A stretch of 64,000 nucleotides of DNA from an uncultured Agromyces sp. (GCA_913053875.1 CAJXGN010000007.1:140189-204188); one strand, 5' to 3'; numbered from the stretch's first letter, positions 37,401-46,895 are shown. Numbers and translations are program-made. The notes: generated by a model from the sequence alone, not told the origin.

Positions 37401-38049
37401 CCGGCAGGCGGCGACCGCGCCGGTGTTCCGGGCGCTCGCCGCGATCGGCGTCGCGGGGTTCGCGATCCTCGCCGGCAACCTGCTCATGTCGCTGCTCGCG
37501 GCCGGTACCGCCGTGGTGCTCGTCGTCGCCGCGATGCGGGCGTGTACGGCGGTCGTGCGCCCGGCGCCCCGCGCGACCCGGGCGCGCGCCGTCGCCGGGT
37601 CGACGACGCTCGTGGTCCTCGCCGGCGGGGTGCCGTTCGTGCTGCAGGCGTCGGGTGCCGCGGACGCCGCGGAGGCGCTCGCACTGTTCGCACCCGGGGA
37701 CGTCGCCCCGTGGTGGGCGCCGCTCGCGGTGCTCGGCCTCGCGGCATCCGTCGTCTCGGTGCTGCTGCTCGCCGGCTGGCTGCCGCCGTTCTGGCGCCGC
37801 GAATGGGCGCGACCGGTCGAGCTCGTGTGGGTGACCGCGGCCGCGGCACTCGCGGGCGGACTCGCCTGGCTCGCCGTCGCCGCAGCCGTCGTCCTGCTCG
37901 GCGGGGGCGATCCCTTCGCCCTGCCCGGCTTGCAGGCCGCCGCGTTCCTCGTGGCCTGGGGCAACCTGCTGTGGTGGGCGCCGGCGTGGGCGGGCGCGGA
38001 CTTCTCGCCCGACGACACGCCCCGCCGGCCGCCCGCCCGGACGGAGTGA
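34405..38049 (+). CDS. Large patatin-like phospholipase protein (DUF3376 type)
   Basis: A 1214-residue protein. The patatin domain holds the oxyanion region MRGGVSLAVWIGG (about residue 56), the nucleophile elbow LAGTSAGGLNAVVYA (Ser about residue 132) and the Asp of the Ser-Asp dyad in VDGAVFDNVP (about residue 335). A long middle region of about 500 residues without motifs follows (DUF3376-like), then about seven C-terminal membrane segments (residues about 890-1205). The domain order suggests a membrane-bound lipid acyl hydrolase. GGGAGAGG precedes ATG 34405. It is divergent from the two-component genes, which may regulate it. Confidence 0.88.
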   Translation: MAVEVDEATGSADGRRAVRGGPRVPVVPVQGDTRLAHAAAGAVPAFGRTLRVSLAMRGGVSLAVWIGGAVAELDLFRRIRVFERDEGPVAYLLTPGDEPPTAATLERAEVYAELLWLTGYDQVEFDLLAGTSAGGLNAVVYAVAQRAGASLDALRGMWSGVGGLWGLLQLPGHAEIRALMRGEDLFRREVHLGLRDIYGCRPSHPDLVATQVDIDLSATAIDAREELEPDSSEGRAHFRFRSGVETGRTNRIPSRHDAGADRDDDDLSLERLALAARATSSLPGGFEPAEVASPVADGTTRSTDRDDLHHAFSGHRDPVDLDGQPRDVPYRIVDGAVFDNVPIERAMRAARARASDRNADRVLLFLDPDPDPGPDDELVWDDGASKFFRALRAQFTRMFRQEPVSRETAEVQRFNAERRVDEARRRAAVSLVESAGWSRPQVDARRAAYVRSLGAVVSERLAEAISGPSLWQVSTDLPHRHRYLPIARTRLIAFTELVVDDYATAAASAEPMEARLGSASALADAANCVLAWVRDLERVPEAAGSRRFRAFPHERAHAYAALETAVAHGDRATARVLERVRRFVHEAHPKRLAQPTPETARPWMQEWREADAGDAGIARAHASLDHCVRLLLDENDRLRARMGELDEDEVEAVQRSPWLQLQISDATPRAVDLAALLCPAGIPPALSSVRYWSIGVDERPDSPEAFTALVDGQRRAALQEALRAPADRVVPRDLLERLTATGEAATLTPQSKLAGYGLGNFLGFLSASWRVNDWLWGRMDAAAGAVRFFDAVEPNRVDASAAIRTAQDAILHDADRDGEVIAPADCDWSPAEPLRVPPVVEPSFRGSVPVRERLRGGVDALGDLPPGYLVGIASRGLRLIDRAALRPGGTLLRSIVGFVLGVLRPVLAVLPTVIDPPRAAAIAGVVGGAGWLLTWRAFESFSWGLAITALVVVALLVVWLVAAAGGADARWRGVREDAAARAPGGAAAAERIDAAARESRQAATAPVFRALAAIGVAGFAILAGNLLMSLLAAGTAVVLVVAAMRACTAVVRPAPRATRARAVAGSTTLVVLAGGVPFVLQASGAADAAEALALFAPGDVAPWWAPLAVLGLAASVVSVLLLAGWLPPFWRREWARPVELVWVTAAAALAGGLAWLAVAAAVVLLGGGDPFALPGLQAAAFLVAWGNLLWWAPAWAGADFSPDDTPRRPPARTE

Positions 38050-38050
38050 C

Positions 38051-39856
38051 TCAGACCAGGCTGTCCCGCCAGGCCGCATGCAGCCGGGCGAACCGGCCGT
38101 CGCCGCCGATCAGCTCGGCCGGCGAGCCGTCCTCGACGATGCGGCCCCACTCCATGACGAGCACCCGGTCGGCGATCGCGACCGTCGAGAGACGGTGCGC
38201 GATGATCACCGCGGTGCGGTCGGCGAGCAGGGTCGTGAGGCCCTCCTGCACGGCGCGCTCGCTCGGGATGTCGAGCGAACTCGTCGCCTCGTCGAGGATC
38301 AGCACGGCCGGGTCGGCGAGGAACGCGCGCGCGAACGAGATGAGCTGGCGCTGCCCGGCGCTCACCCGGCCGCCGCGCTTGTTCACGTCGGTGTCGTACC
38401 CGTTCGGCAGGCCCTCGATGAACTCGTGCGCGCCGACCGCCTTCGCCGCCGCGACGATCTCGTCGAAGCTCGCGTCGGGCTTGCCGAGGGCGATGTTGTC
38501 GGCCACCGAGCCCGAGAACAGGTACGCCTCCTGCGTGACCATGACGATCGCGCGACGCAGGTCCTTCGGGTGGAGGTCGCGCAGGTCGACGCCGTCGAGG
38601 CGCACCGCACCGCTGCTCGGGTCGTAGAACCGCGAGATGAGCTTCGCGAGCGTCGACTTGCCGGCACCGGTGGACCCGACGAGCGCGATCGTCTGCCCCG
38701 CCGGGATGGCGAGGTCGAACGTCGGCAGCACGACGCGGTCGTCGGTGTACGCGAACTCGACGCCGTCGAACGAGACGTCGCCGCGCGCGGTCCACAGGTC
38801 GACCGGGCGCACCGGGTCGGGCACGCTCGGCTCCTCCTCGAGCACGCCCGAGATCTTCTCGAGCGCGGATGCGGCGGACTGGTACGAGTTGTAGAACATC
38901 GCCATGTCCTCCATCGGGTCGAAGAACCGACGGGTGTAGAGCACCGCGGCGAGGAGGAACCCGATCTCGAGCGAGCCGTCGACCACGCGGAAGCCGCCCC
39001 AGAGGAGCACCATCGCCACCGTCACGTTGCCGATGAGCACGAGGCCCGGGTCGTAGACGCCGAACACCTGGATGACCTTCGCGTTCACGTCGCGGTAGTC
39101 CTCGACGAGGTCGCCGAACTCCTTCTCGTTGCGCTTCTCCTTGCGGAACGCCTTGACCGCCCGGATGCCGGTCATGGTCTCGACGAAGTGCACGATGAGC
39201 TTCGCGGAGGACTCGCGCGAACGCCGGAACAGCACCTGCGAGCGCTGCTGGAACCAGCGCGTGAGCACGAACAGCGGCACGAGCGCGACCGCGAGCACGA
39301 GGCCCGACTGCCAGTCGAGCGCGATCAGCGCGATCGCCGTGAACGACATGTACAGCACGCCCTGTACGAGCTGGTTGATGCCCGAGTCGAGCAGCTCGCG
39401 GATCGCGTCGAGGTCGCTCGTCTGGCGCGAGATGATGCGGCCCGACGTGTACGACTCGTGGAACTCGAGGCTCAGCTTCTGGGTGTGCAGGAAGACGCGC
39501 TTGCGCAGGTCGATCAGGATCGCCTGGCTGATGCGCGCCGACTGGCGGATGTACACAGCCACGAGCAGCGCGCCCACGACCGCGGTCGCGAGGTACGCCG
39601 CGCCTGCCCAGGCAAGCGGCAGCCAGTCCTGGTCGAGCAGGGCCGGCAGGCCCTCGGCCACGCCGTACCCGATCAGCGCCGGGCCCGCGACCTGCGCGCC
39701 CGTGGAGATCGTGACGACCAGCGCCGTCCACGCCACCCGCCACCGGAGGGGCTTCAGCAGCGAGCCCAGCAGGCGCAGCGAACGCCGGCGGATCTGCCGC
39801 GACTCCTCCTTCGTGAAGTCGTGGCGCTCCTCGCCCTGTACGCCGACGACGCTCAT
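38051..39856 (-). CDS. ABC exporter half-transporter B (membrane + ATPase)
   Basis: A 601-residue half-transporter: six membrane segments (residues about 40-320) and a C-terminal ATPase with Walker [11 protein letters not shown], signature [15 protein letters not shown] (VSAGQ form), Walker [14 protein letters not shown] and switch IIAHRLST. All nucleotide-binding residues of a normal site look intact, including the catalytic Glu. It pairs with the upstream half-transporter, whose stop overlaps its ATG (ATGA). The pair resembles heterodimeric multidrug exporters (TmrAB/BmrCD type). Confidence 0.94.
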   Translation of the reverse strand: MSVVGVQGEERHDFTKEESRQIRRRSLRLLGSLLKPLRWRVAWTALVVTISTGAQVAGPALIGYGVAEGLPALLDQDWLPLAWAGAAYLATAVVGALLVAVYIRQSARISQAILIDLRKRVFLHTQKLSLEFHESYTSGRIISRQTSDLDAIRELLDSGINQLVQGVLYMSFTAIALIALDWQSGLVLAVALVPLFVLTRWFQQRSQVLFRRSRESSAKLIVHFVETMTGIRAVKAFRKEKRNEKEFGDLVEDYRDVNAKVIQVFGVYDPGLVLIGNVTVAMVLLWGGFRVVDGSLEIGFLLAAVLYTRRFFDPMEDMAMFYNSYQSAASALEKISGVLEEEPSVPDPVRPVDLWTARGDVSFDGVEFAYTDDRVVLPTFDLAIPAGQTIALVGSTGAGKSTLAKLISRFYDPSSGAVRLDGVDLRDLHPKDLRRAIVMVTQEAYLFSGSVADNIALGKPDASFDEIVAAAKAVGAHEFIEGLPNGYDTDVNKRGGRVSAGQRQLISFARAFLADPAVLILDEATSSLDIPSERAVQEGLTTLLADRTAVIIAHRLSTVAIADRVLVMEWGRIVEDGSPAELIGGDGRFARLHAAWRDSLV

Positions 39857-41802
39857 CGGGTCACCTCCTGCTCGGTGCTGCTCGCGGACTGCGCGGCGGT
39901 GCCGCCGGCCCCGTCGCGCGGATCGGGACCGATGATCGGGATGGCGGCCGTGTCGAGTTCCTCGGCCTTCCGCTCGCGCTCCTCGTCCTCCAGGGACGAG
40001 ATCACGAAGCGGTAGTGCTCGCTCGAGGCGAGCAGGTGCGAGTGCGTGCCGACCGCGGTGATGCGGCCGTCCTCGAGCAGCGCGACCCGGTCGGCGAGCA
40101 TGACCGTCGACGGGCGGTGCGCCACCACGAGCGCGGTCGTGGTCGCGAGGATCTCGCGCAGCGCGTCCTCGACGAGGGCCTCCGTCTCGACGTCGAGCGC
40201 CGAGAGCGGGTCGTCGAGCACGAGCACCGCGGGGTCCGCCGCGACCGCGCGCGCGAGTGCGAGGCGCTGCCGCTGGCCGCCCGAGAGGCTCATGCCCTCC
40301 TCGCCGACCTTCGTGTCGACGCCCTCGGGCAGGTCGTGCGCGAACTGCGCCTGCGCGATCTGCAGCGCCTGTGCGAGCACGGCGTCCGCCTCGGCCCGCA
40401 CGGCCGGGTCGTCGCCCGCCAGCTCGGGCCGGCCGAGCAGCACGTTGTCGCGCACCGACGCCGAGAACAGCGTGGCGTCCTCGAACGCCATCGCGACGTG
40501 CGTGCGCAGCTCCTCGCGCCGGAGCGCGCGGATGTCCACGCCGTCGAGCGTCACGGCGCCGCCGGTCACCTCGTACAGGCGCGTGGTGAGCGAGGTGAGC
40601 GTCGACTTGCCGCTGCCGGTGAGGCCGACGAGCGCCATGGTCTCGCCGGGCTGGAGCCGGAGGTCGACGCCGTCGATCAGGTCGGGCGTGTGCCCCGGGG
40701 CATCCGCGTACCGGAAGTGCACGCCCTCGAACGCGAGCTCGCCGCGCGGCGCGTCGACCGTGGTCGGCCGCTCGGGGTCGGTGATCTGGTTGACCTCGTC
40801 GATGACCTCGAAGAAGCGGTCGGTCGCGGTGCGCGTGTCGAGCGCGAACGCGAGCAGGAAGCCGATCGACTCGATCGGCCACGACAGCACGGTCGCGGTC
40901 GCGAAGAACGCCACGACCTGGCCCACGCTCATCACGTCGATCGAGGCGAGCCACACGCCGAGCACGAGGCACACCGCGAGGGCGACGTTCGGGATGAGCA
41001 GCAGCCAGAGCCAGATGTTCGACTCCAGCTTCGCCTTCTCCATCTCGGTGCCGCGCAGCTCCTCGGCCTGCGCCGTGAACGTGCCGAGTGCGTGCTTGCC
41101 GCGACCGAACGCCTTCAGCACCCGGATGCCGTGCACAGACTCCTCGACGGCCGTCGCGAGGTCGCCGGCCTGGTCCTGGCTGCGGCGCGCGACCTCGGAG
41201 TAGCGGCCCTCGAACCGGAATCCGATGATCCAGAGCGGCAGGGACAGCACCATGAACACCAGGCCGAGCAGCCAGTTCATCCAGATCAGGATGCCGACGC
41301 CGACGACGATCGTGACGAGGTTGACGATGAGCAGCACGAGGCCGAACGAGAGCCAGCGACGGATGCGGCCGAGGTCGGAGACCGCGCGCGAGAGCAGCTG
41401 TCCGCTCGGCCAGCGGTCGTGGAAGCTCACCGGGAGGTCCTGCAGCTGCGCGTAGAGCGAGTTGCGCATCTCGGCCTCGACGCGCGTGCCCGGGGTCAGC
41501 ACGAACCAGCGCCGCAGCGCGATCATGATCGCCTCGGTGATGCCGAGCGCGAGCACGACGAGCACGGCGGGAACGATCTGGTCGGGGTCGCCCTCGGAGA
41601 GCGGGCCGTCGACGAGCACCTGCAGCACCTGCGGGATGGCGAGCGCGACGAGGCTCGCGATCATCGCGGCGGCGGTGCCGAGCGCGAGGAACGGCACCGC
41701 GGGGCGTGCGTACGGGTACAGGCGCGCGAGCGTGCGCGGCGTGCTCAGCCGCGGCGGTGGGGTCGGGGAATCGGGTCGGTCGTCGGCCGTGATGGCGGGC
41801 AT
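39853..41802 (-). CDS. ABC exporter half-transporter A (membrane + ATPase, degenerate site)
   Basis: A 649-residue half-transporter with six membrane segments and an ATPase domain: Walker [11 protein letters not shown], signature [15 protein letters not shown], Walker [14 protein letters not shown] and switch VVAHRPST. The residue after Walker B is Asp (LDDP) where an active subunit has Glu, as in heterodimeric exporters with one degenerate catalytic site. The C-terminus has a ~50-residue acidic tail. ATG 41802 has AAGGA about nine bases upstream. It is preceded by a 28-codon leader ORF and hairpins that may control expression. Confidence 0.93.
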   Translation of the reverse strand: MPAITADDRPDSPTPPPRLSTPRTLARLYPYARPAVPFLALGTAAAMIASLVALAIPQVLQVLVDGPLSEGDPDQIVPAVLVVLALGITEAIMIALRRWFVLTPGTRVEAEMRNSLYAQLQDLPVSFHDRWPSGQLLSRAVSDLGRIRRWLSFGLVLLIVNLVTIVVGVGILIWMNWLLGLVFMVLSLPLWIIGFRFEGRYSEVARRSQDQAGDLATAVEESVHGIRVLKAFGRGKHALGTFTAQAEELRGTEMEKAKLESNIWLWLLLIPNVALAVCLVLGVWLASIDVMSVGQVVAFFATATVLSWPIESIGFLLAFALDTRTATDRFFEVIDEVNQITDPERPTTVDAPRGELAFEGVHFRYADAPGHTPDLIDGVDLRLQPGETMALVGLTGSGKSTLTSLTTRLYEVTGGAVTLDGVDIRALRREELRTHVAMAFEDATLFSASVRDNVLLGRPELAGDDPAVRAEADAVLAQALQIAQAQFAHDLPEGVDTKVGEEGMSLSGGQRQRLALARAVAADPAVLVLDDPLSALDVETEALVEDALREILATTTALVVAHRPSTVMLADRVALLEDGRITAVGTHSHLLASSEHYRFVISSLEDEERERKAEELDTAAIPIIGPDPRDGAGGTAAQSASSTEQEVTR

Positions 41803-41897
41803 GACGGGAGTCCTTCTGGGCGGCCGGGCGCGCGTGCGCGGGCGTCCGGGTCGTGCGGGGTGGGGAAACGCGACGGGAACGAGGCGTCCCATCGAGG

Positions 41898-41915
41898 CTG
41901 CGGCGAGGAGCCGCA
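41898..41915 (-). promoter_or_regulatory. Leader hairpin 1 between leader ORF and ABC exporter
   Basis: CTGCGGC and GCCGCAG pair perfectly around a five-base loop, downstream of the leader ORF and about 95 bases before the exporter start. It is one of two adjacent stems that could serve as an attenuator. Confidence 0.45.
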
Positions 41916-41919
41916 GGGT

Positions 41920-41938
41920 CGGCCGCCGAGGGCGGCCG
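41920..41938 (-). promoter_or_regulatory. Leader hairpin 2 just after leader ORF
   Basis: CGGCCGCC and GGCGGCCG form an 8-bp stem with a three-base loop, starting 12 bases after the leader ORF stop. A ribosome paused near the end of the leader ORF would lie beside it. Confidence 0.45.
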
Positions 41939-41949
41939 CGGGCGCGGCG

Positions 41950-42036
41950 CTAGGCCGCGCGGCGCCGGGGTCGAATGAGCGAGACGACCCCGCCGACGGG
42001 GCCGGTGCCGGCAGTCATGCCATCTGTCGTCTTCAT
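41950..42036 (-). CDS. 28-residue leader peptide upstream of ABC exporter (putative)
   Basis: ATG 42036 is preceded by GGGAGGA four bases upstream, one of the strongest ribosome binding sites in the window. The 28-residue product starts [10 protein letters not shown] and ends [10 protein letters not shown]. The C-terminal RPR and RRR triplets fit the Arg/Lys-x-Arg/Lys pattern at which macrolides stall ribosomes. The ORF sits between a good promoter (TTGCAC / 18 bp / TATCCT) and the heterodimeric ABC exporter, with two hairpins after it. I infer a regulatory leader peptide; a small functional protein is the alternative. Confidence 0.6.
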   Translation of the reverse strand: MKTTDGMTAGTGPVGGVVSLIRPRRRAA

Positions 42037-42111
42037 CGCTTCCTCCCGGGCGCTTGTGGTGGATGTCCCTGTGCTCGCGTGTGTCTGGTGGACCGCCGCG
42101 GGCAGCCTTAC

Positions 42112-42141
42112 AGGATATGCCCGCGCCTCGCGCGTGTGCAA
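42112..42141 (-). promoter_or_regulatory. Promoter of the leader-ABC exporter operon
   Basis: On the minus strand TTGCAC (42141-42136) and TATCCT (42117-42112) are separated by 18 bp. Transcription would start about 70 bases before the leader ORF. It lies directly after the dimethylargininase-like gene. Confidence 0.55.
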
Positions 42142-42160
42142 GGGATCTCTGCGGACCGGT

Positions 42161-43420
42161 TCAGCGTACCCGCACCGACAGGCAGGTCACGCATCCCTCG
42201 AGCTTCTCGAACTCGCTGATGTCGACCGTGACCACGCGGTAGCCGAGTCCCGACACCATCGTGGCGGTCTCCGGAGCGGAGGACGCCATCAGCACGGTGT
42301 CGTCGGCGAGCTCGACCACGGCGACCCCGGTCGGCTCGGGCACCTCGAGGAAGCGGGGGAACAGGTCGCGGTGCTCGATCAGGTCGGGGTGCCCGAGCAC
42401 CGTGCCGTCGGGCAGCGCCGTGACGGCGCTCTTCAGGTGCAGCGTGCGGGTCACGGGCACGGCGACCACGCTCCATCCGCTGGGCAGCAGCAGTTCGCGC
42501 AGTTGACGGATACCCTCGGCATTCGTGCGCGACGAACTGCCGACGTAGACCGTGGAACCGACCTTCAGCACGTCCCCGCCGTCGAGCGTGCCCGGCTCCT
42601 CGACGTGCGCCACGTGCACGCCCTTGAGCGATCGGACGACCCGCTCGACCGCCTCCGCCTCGCCCCGCCGCGACTCCGCGCCCGACCGCGTGATCACCGC
42701 GAGGTCGTCGAACAGCACCACCTGGTCCTCGACGAAGACCGAGTCGGCCAGGTCGGGGGCGCTGTCGACCTCGACCGTGCGCCACCCCTCGGCGACGAGG
42801 GCGGCGCAGTAGTTGTCCCACTGCTCGTCGGCCCGCTCGGCGTCGACCGGCTCCCGCTCGAGGTGGGTGAGCTCGGCCTCGTCGAGGTTGCTGGCCGGGA
42901 TGCGCACGAGCGCCAGCCGCTGCTCGGTCGCCCCGCGGCGCGGCGCGTGCGCCAGCACCGACCGCAGCACCCGTGGCGCGACGAACACCTCGGCGGCGAC
43001 GACGGAGACGATGAAGACCAGGTTGATGCCGACGAGCGAACCGAGCACGAACGCGAACATGCGCAGGTCGGGGGCCGCGCCGCCCGCGAGCACCGTGATC
43101 GTCGTGCCGACGAGCGCGGCCAGGCCCGCCGAGGTGAGCCCGGCGGCGGCCGCGAGGAACCAGGCGCGCGTCGCGCCGACCGCGTTCGCGGCCGACAGCA
43201 GCAGGAAGGTCAGCGTGGCGAGCAGCACGAAGTGCCCGCCGACCTGGCCGAACACCGTGGGCGCCTGGCCGCCCGCGACGAACACGCCGAGCAGCGCCGC
43301 GACCAGGCCGATCGCCGCCGGTGCCGCCGCGGAGGCGAACACGGCGAGCACGCGCCGCCCGTGCACGCGGTCGCGCGGCGCGATCGTGCGGGCGGGGGGA
43401 AGCTCGACGGAGTCGGTCAC
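42161..43420 (-). CDS. Membrane-fused dimethylargininase/arginine-deiminase-like protein
   Basis: A 419-residue fusion. The N-terminal ~165 residues contain four membrane segments. The rest is a guanidino-modifying (pentein) domain of the DDAH type: PGTLDGGDVLKVGSTVYVG (about residue 292), catalytic His in RTLHLKSAV, and the nucleophile Cys in GCVTCLSVRVR at the very C-terminus. DDAHs convert methylated arginines to citrulline plus methylamines. The membrane part is unusual, as classical DDAHs are soluble. GTG 43420 is preceded by TAGGCT six bases upstream (leaderless). Confidence 0.85.
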   Translation of the reverse strand: MTDSVELPPARTIAPRDRVHGRRVLAVFASAAAPAAIGLVAALLGVFVAGGQAPTVFGQVGGHFVLLATLTFLLLSAANAVGATRAWFLAAAAGLTSAGLAALVGTTITVLAGGAAPDLRMFAFVLGSLVGINLVFIVSVVAAEVFVAPRVLRSVLAHAPRRGATEQRLALVRIPASNLDEAELTHLEREPVDAERADEQWDNYCAALVAEGWRTVEVDSAPDLADSVFVEDQVVLFDDLAVITRSGAESRRGEAEAVERVVRSLKGVHVAHVEEPGTLDGGDVLKVGSTVYVGSSSRTNAEGIRQLRELLLPSGWSVVAVPVTRTLHLKSAVTALPDGTVLGHPDLIEHRDLFPRFLEVPEPTGVAVVELADDTVLMASSAPETATMVSGLGYRVVTVDISEFEKLEGCVTCLSVRVR

Positions 43421-43426
43421 GGCACG

Positions 43427-43432
43427 AGCCTA
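43427..43432 (-). promoter_or_regulatory. -10 element (TAGGCT) of leaderless DDAH-like gene
   Basis: TAGGCT on the minus strand ends six bases before GTG 43420. Confidence 0.5.
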
Positions 43433-43469
43433 GCGGCCACGGCGGGCCGGTCCGGGCGCGTGCCGGGGC

Positions 43470-44564
43470 TCAGCGGGCGCGGTCGAGGCGGCCCCGCGCG
43501 AGGCGCTCGGCGGCGGCGAGCGTGGTCGTGCCCGAGGCCGCGGCCTCGCGGAAGACCGCGCGCACGGTGTCGCCGATGGTCGCGACGCGCGCGTCGATCG
43601 CGGCCGCGTCGGCGTCGGGCTCGGAGGCGAGGTCGAGGTAGATGACGCCGCCCGCGTTGACGACGAAGTCGGGCGCCCAGAGGATGCCGCGCTCGGCGAG
43701 CAGCGACGCCGACTCGCGCCGGGCCAGCTGGTTGTTCGCCGCGCCCACGACGGCGCGCACGCGGAGCTCGTCGATCACGTCGGCGGTGAGCACGCCGCCG
43801 AGGCCGCACGGCACGAACAGGTCGGCCTCGACACGGTGCGCGTCGGCCGGCGCGACCCACTCGGCGCGGAGCTCATCGGCCAGCTCGCGGCGCGCGTCGA
43901 CCACGTCGGTCACGGTGAGGCGCGCGCCCTCGACGGCGAGGGCGCGCGCGAGGCGCCCGCCCACCTGGCCGAGGCCCGAGATCACGAGGTGCCGGCCTGC
44001 GAGGTCGGCGTCGCCGAACAGCTCGGCCACGGTCGCGCGGATGCCCGCGAGCACGCCCGCGGCAGTGGCATCCGCCGGCTCGCCCACGCCGCCCTGCTCG
44101 GGCGGGAGCCCGCAGACGTGGTCGGTGCGCTCGGCGACGACCGCCATGAGCTCGGCGCTCGTGCCGACGTCCTCCGCGGTCATGTACGCCCCGCCGAGGC
44201 TCTCGACGGCGTCGCCGAGGTCGCGCATGGCCGCGATGCGCTCGTCGGCGGTGAGCGTCACGCCCCGGGGCACGCGGATCACCGACTTGCCGCCACCGCG
44301 GGCGAGACCGGCGGCCGCGTTCTTCAGCGTCATGGCGCGGGAGAGGCGCAGCGCGTCGGCGAGCGCGTCGGTCCAGTGGTCGTACTGCCAGAGGCGCGCA
44401 CCGCCGAGGGCCTGCCCGAGCCGCGTCGAGTGCACGGCGACGATGATGGTGAGGCCCGACCGGGCACCCGTCGTGATGAGGATGCGCTCGTGGTCGGGAG
44501 TCTCCTCGGTGAGGAGGTGGGCGGTCGCCGCGTCCGGCGTCGTTGCGGGGTGCGCGAGTGTCAT
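43470..44564 (-). CDS. Leu/Phe/Val-type amino-acid dehydrogenase
   Basis: A 364-residue member of the Glu/Leu/Phe/Val dehydrogenase family, most similar in length and motifs to leucine/valine dehydrogenases. The catalytic lysine motif is GGGKSVIRVP (about residue 92), the Asp region is TAEDVGTS, and the NAD Rossmann loop is ISGLGQVGGRLA (about residue 197). It should deaminate a branched-chain or aromatic amino acid to its 2-oxo acid. The exact amino acid is not decided. AGGAG lies about 12 bases before ATG 44564. Confidence 0.92.
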   Translation of the reverse strand: MTLAHPATTPDAATAHLLTEETPDHERILITTGARSGLTIIVAVHSTRLGQALGGARLWQYDHWTDALADALRLSRAMTLKNAAAGLARGGGKSVIRVPRGVTLTADERIAAMRDLGDAVESLGGAYMTAEDVGTSAELMAVVAERTDHVCGLPPEQGGVGEPADATAAGVLAGIRATVAELFGDADLAGRHLVISGLGQVGGRLARALAVEGARLTVTDVVDARRELADELRAEWVAPADAHRVEADLFVPCGLGGVLTADVIDELRVRAVVGAANNQLARRESASLLAERGILWAPDFVVNAGGVIYLDLASEPDADAAAIDARVATIGDTVRAVFREAAASGTTTLAAAERLARGRLDRAR

Positions 44565-44693
44565 GGGTGGGTCGCTCCTGGTCCGTCCGCCGGGTGGGCG
44601 GCATGGCTGTGGTGGGCGGCGCCTCGTGAGCGCCGTGTTCCCCTCAGGATACGCCGCGCCGGCACGAGCGGGCGCCCGCGACGCGGACCCCAC

Positions 44694-46295
44694 TCAGTGG
44701 AAGAAGTGCCGCTCGCCGGTCAGGTACATGGTCACGCCCGCGGCCTTCGCCGCAGCGACGACCTCCTCGTCGCGCACCGAGCCACCGGGCTGCACGACCG
44801 CGCGCACGCCCGCGTCGAACAGGATCTGCGGCCCGTCGGCGAAGGGGAAGAAGGCGTCGGATGCCGCGACCGAGCCGCTCGCGCGCTCCCCCGCCCGCTC
44901 GACCGCGAGCCGGCACGAGTCGACCCGGTTGACCTGCCCCATGCCGACGCCGACCGAGGCGCCGCCGGAGGCGAGCAGGATGGCGTTCGACTTGACCGCG
45001 CGGCAGGCGCGCCAGGCGAACTCGAGCTCGGCCGCGAGTGCCTCGTCCGCTGGCTCGCCCGCCGCGAGCGTCCACTCCGAGAACGGTGCGAACGACCGGT
45101 CGGCCTGCTGCAGCAGCAGCCCGCCCGACACCTGCTTCTGCTCGAGCGCGGTCGGCTGGAAGCCCTCGGGCAGCGTGAGCAGGCGGATGTTCTTCTTCGT
45201 CGTGAGCACCTCGACCGCCTCGGCCTCGAACGCCGGGGCGATGAGCACCTCGGTGAAGATGCCGCTGACGGTCTCGGCCATCGCACGCGTGACCGTGCGG
45301 TTCGCCGCGATCACGCCGCCGAACGCCGACACCGGGTCGCACGCGTGGGCACGCTCGTGGGCGCTCGCGATGGGGTCGGATGCCCCGGGCTCGCCCACCG
45401 CGATACCGCACGGGTTGGCGTGCTTGATGATCGCCACGGCCGGCTCGTCGAAGTCGTAGGCGGCCCGCACCGCGGCATCCGCGTCGACGTAGTTGTTGTA
45501 CGACATCTCCTTGCCGTGCAGCTGCACGGACTGCGCGATGCCCCGCCCCTCGGGCGTGGCGTAGAGCGCGGCCGACTGGTGCGAGTTCTCGCCGTAGCGC
45601 AGCGACTGCGTGCGGTCCCAGGTGCCGCCGACCCAGCCCGGGAACCCGGTGCCCTCGTCGTCGGGCGCCACGACGTTGCCGAGCCAGGAGGCGACCGCGA
45701 CGTCGTAGCCGGCCGTGTGCCGGAACGCCTCGACCGCGAGGCGCTGCCGTTGCGCGAGCGTCGTGCCGCCCGCGGCGACCGCCTCGGCGACCTCGCCGTA
45801 GCGCTCGGGCGAGACGACGATCGCGACATTGGCGTGGTTCTTCGCGGAGGCGCGCACCATGGCCGGGCCGCCGATGTCGATCTGCTCGACGACGTCGAGC
45901 GCCGGGGCGCCCGAGGCGACCGTCTGGCGGAACGGGTAGAGGTTCACGACGACGAGGTCGAACGCGCCGATGCCGAGCTCGGCGAGCTGCTGCTCGTGGT
46001 GCTCGAGGCGCAGGTCGGCGAGCAGGCCCGCGTGCACGGCCGGGTGCAGGGTCTTCACGCGACCGTCGAGGGCCTCGGCGAAGCCGGTCACGCTCGCCAC
46101 GTCGGTCACCTCGTGGCCCGCGTCGCGGATGGTCGCGGCGGTCGACCCGGTCGACACGATCTCGACCCCGGCCGCGGCGAGCGCGCTCGCGAGCTCGAGC
46201 AGCCCGGTCTTGTCGCTGACCGAGACGAGCGCACGGCGCACGGGCACGAGGTCTCGCTCGCGGTAGAGGGAGTGGTCGTGGCTCGGTCCGCTCAT
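44694..46295 (-). CDS. purH: Bifunctional AICAR formyltransferase/IMP cyclohydrolase PurH
   Basis: Catalyses the last two steps to IMP: formylation of AICAR with 10-formyl-THF and ring closure. The 533-residue protein has the N-terminal MGS-like cyclohydrolase domain ([24 protein letters not shown], about residues 22-85) and the C-terminal AICARFT domain with KHANPCG (catalytic Lys-His) and the [10 protein letters not shown] motif. ATG 46295 overlaps purN by four bases (ATGA). Unlike glyA-folD no riboswitch is seen ahead of this gene pair. Confidence 0.97.
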   Translation of the reverse strand: MSGPSHDHSLYRERDLVPVRRALVSVSDKTGLLELASALAAAGVEIVSTGSTAATIRDAGHEVTDVASVTGFAEALDGRVKTLHPAVHAGLLADLRLEHHEQQLAELGIGAFDLVVVNLYPFRQTVASGAPALDVVEQIDIGGPAMVRASAKNHANVAIVVSPERYGEVAEAVAAGGTTLAQRQRLAVEAFRHTAGYDVAVASWLGNVVAPDDEGTGFPGWVGGTWDRTQSLRYGENSHQSAALYATPEGRGIAQSVQLHGKEMSYNNYVDADAAVRAAYDFDEPAVAIIKHANPCGIAVGEPGASDPIASAHERAHACDPVSAFGGVIAANRTVTRAMAETVSGIFTEVLIAPAFEAEAVEVLTTKKNIRLLTLPEGFQPTALEQKQVSGGLLLQQADRSFAPFSEWTLAAGEPADEALAAELEFAWRACRAVKSNAILLASGGASVGVGMGQVNRVDSCRLAVERAGERASGSVAASDAFFPFADGPQILFDAGVRAVVQPGGSVRDEEVVAAAKAAGVTMYLTGERHFFH

Positions 46296-46882
46296 GCGCG
46301 CAGGTCCTCCAGGTTGACGGTTCCGTTCGCGATGTCGATGACGGCCTGCACCAGCAGGCGGCGTTCGACGGGCTTGATGCGCTCGTGCAGCGCCTGCTCG
46401 GTGTCGTGGGCGTGCACCGGCACCCGCTCCTGCGCGATGATCGGCCCGCCGTCGACCGAGTCGTCGACGACGATGAGGCTCGCCCCGGTCTGGGTGACGC
46501 CGGCCTCCAGCGCGTCGCGCACGCCGTGCGCACCGGGGAACTCGGGCAGGTACGCGGGGTGCGTGTTGATCATGCGCGGCGAGAGCGCGTCGACCATGAC
46601 GGGCGGCACGATGCGCATGAATCCGCTCAGCACGACGAGGTCGGGCTGCCAGAACCGCACCTGCGCGAGGAGCTCCTCGCCCCAGCGATCGCGGTCGGCC
46701 CGGCCGCGGAACGGCACCGTGAAGGTCGGGATGCCGAACTCCTCCCCCAGCACCAGCCCGTCGGCCTCGCGGTCGGCGCCGATCGCGACGACGCGCGCGG
46801 GGAACTCGGCGTCCTCCGACGCCTCGAGCAGGGCGCGGAGGTTCGATCCGCCGCCGGAGATCAGCACGACGAGCTTGAGCAC
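46292..46882 (-). CDS. purN: Phosphoribosylglycinamide formyltransferase PurN
   Basis: Transfers a formyl group from 10-formyl-THF to GAR in purine synthesis. The 196-residue product shows the N-terminal GAR-binding loop [11 protein letters not shown], the folate-site [15 protein letters not shown] (catalytic Asn-His) and [10 protein letters not shown] (catalytic Asp). The start is GTG 46882; TAGGCT seven bases upstream indicates a leaderless transcript, and its first three bases are the TAG stop of the preceding gene. purH follows with a four-base overlap. Confidence 0.97.
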   Translation of the reverse strand: MLKLVVLISGGGSNLRALLEASEDAEFPARVVAIGADREADGLVLGEEFGIPTFTVPFRGRADRDRWGEELLAQVRFWQPDLVVLSGFMRIVPPVMVDALSPRMINTHPAYLPEFPGAHGVRDALEAGVTQTGASLIVVDDSVDGGPIIAQERVPVHAHDTEQALHERIKPVERRLLVQAVIDIANGTVNLEDLRA

Positions 46883-46889
46883 GTCGTCG

Positions 46890-46895
46890 AGCCTA
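46890..46895 (-). promoter_or_regulatory. -10 element (TAGGCT) of purNH, overlapping upstream stop codon
   Basis: The TAG stop of the DUF6350 gene (complement of 46893-46895) is also the first half of TAGGCT, seven bases before GTG of purN. The promoter is thus embedded in the end of the upstream gene. Confidence 0.5.

Noticed and set aside
34248..38627. 1459-codon plus-strand frame and a 1507-codon minus-strand frame over the patatin gene
   Set aside because: Low-complexity Arg-rich shadows; the patatin frame has clear motifs.
41803..41892. Upstream start (ATG 41,892) for half-transporter A
   Set aside because: No ribosome binding site, Arg/Pro-rich extension lying within the leader hairpin region; ATG 41,802 has AAGGA.
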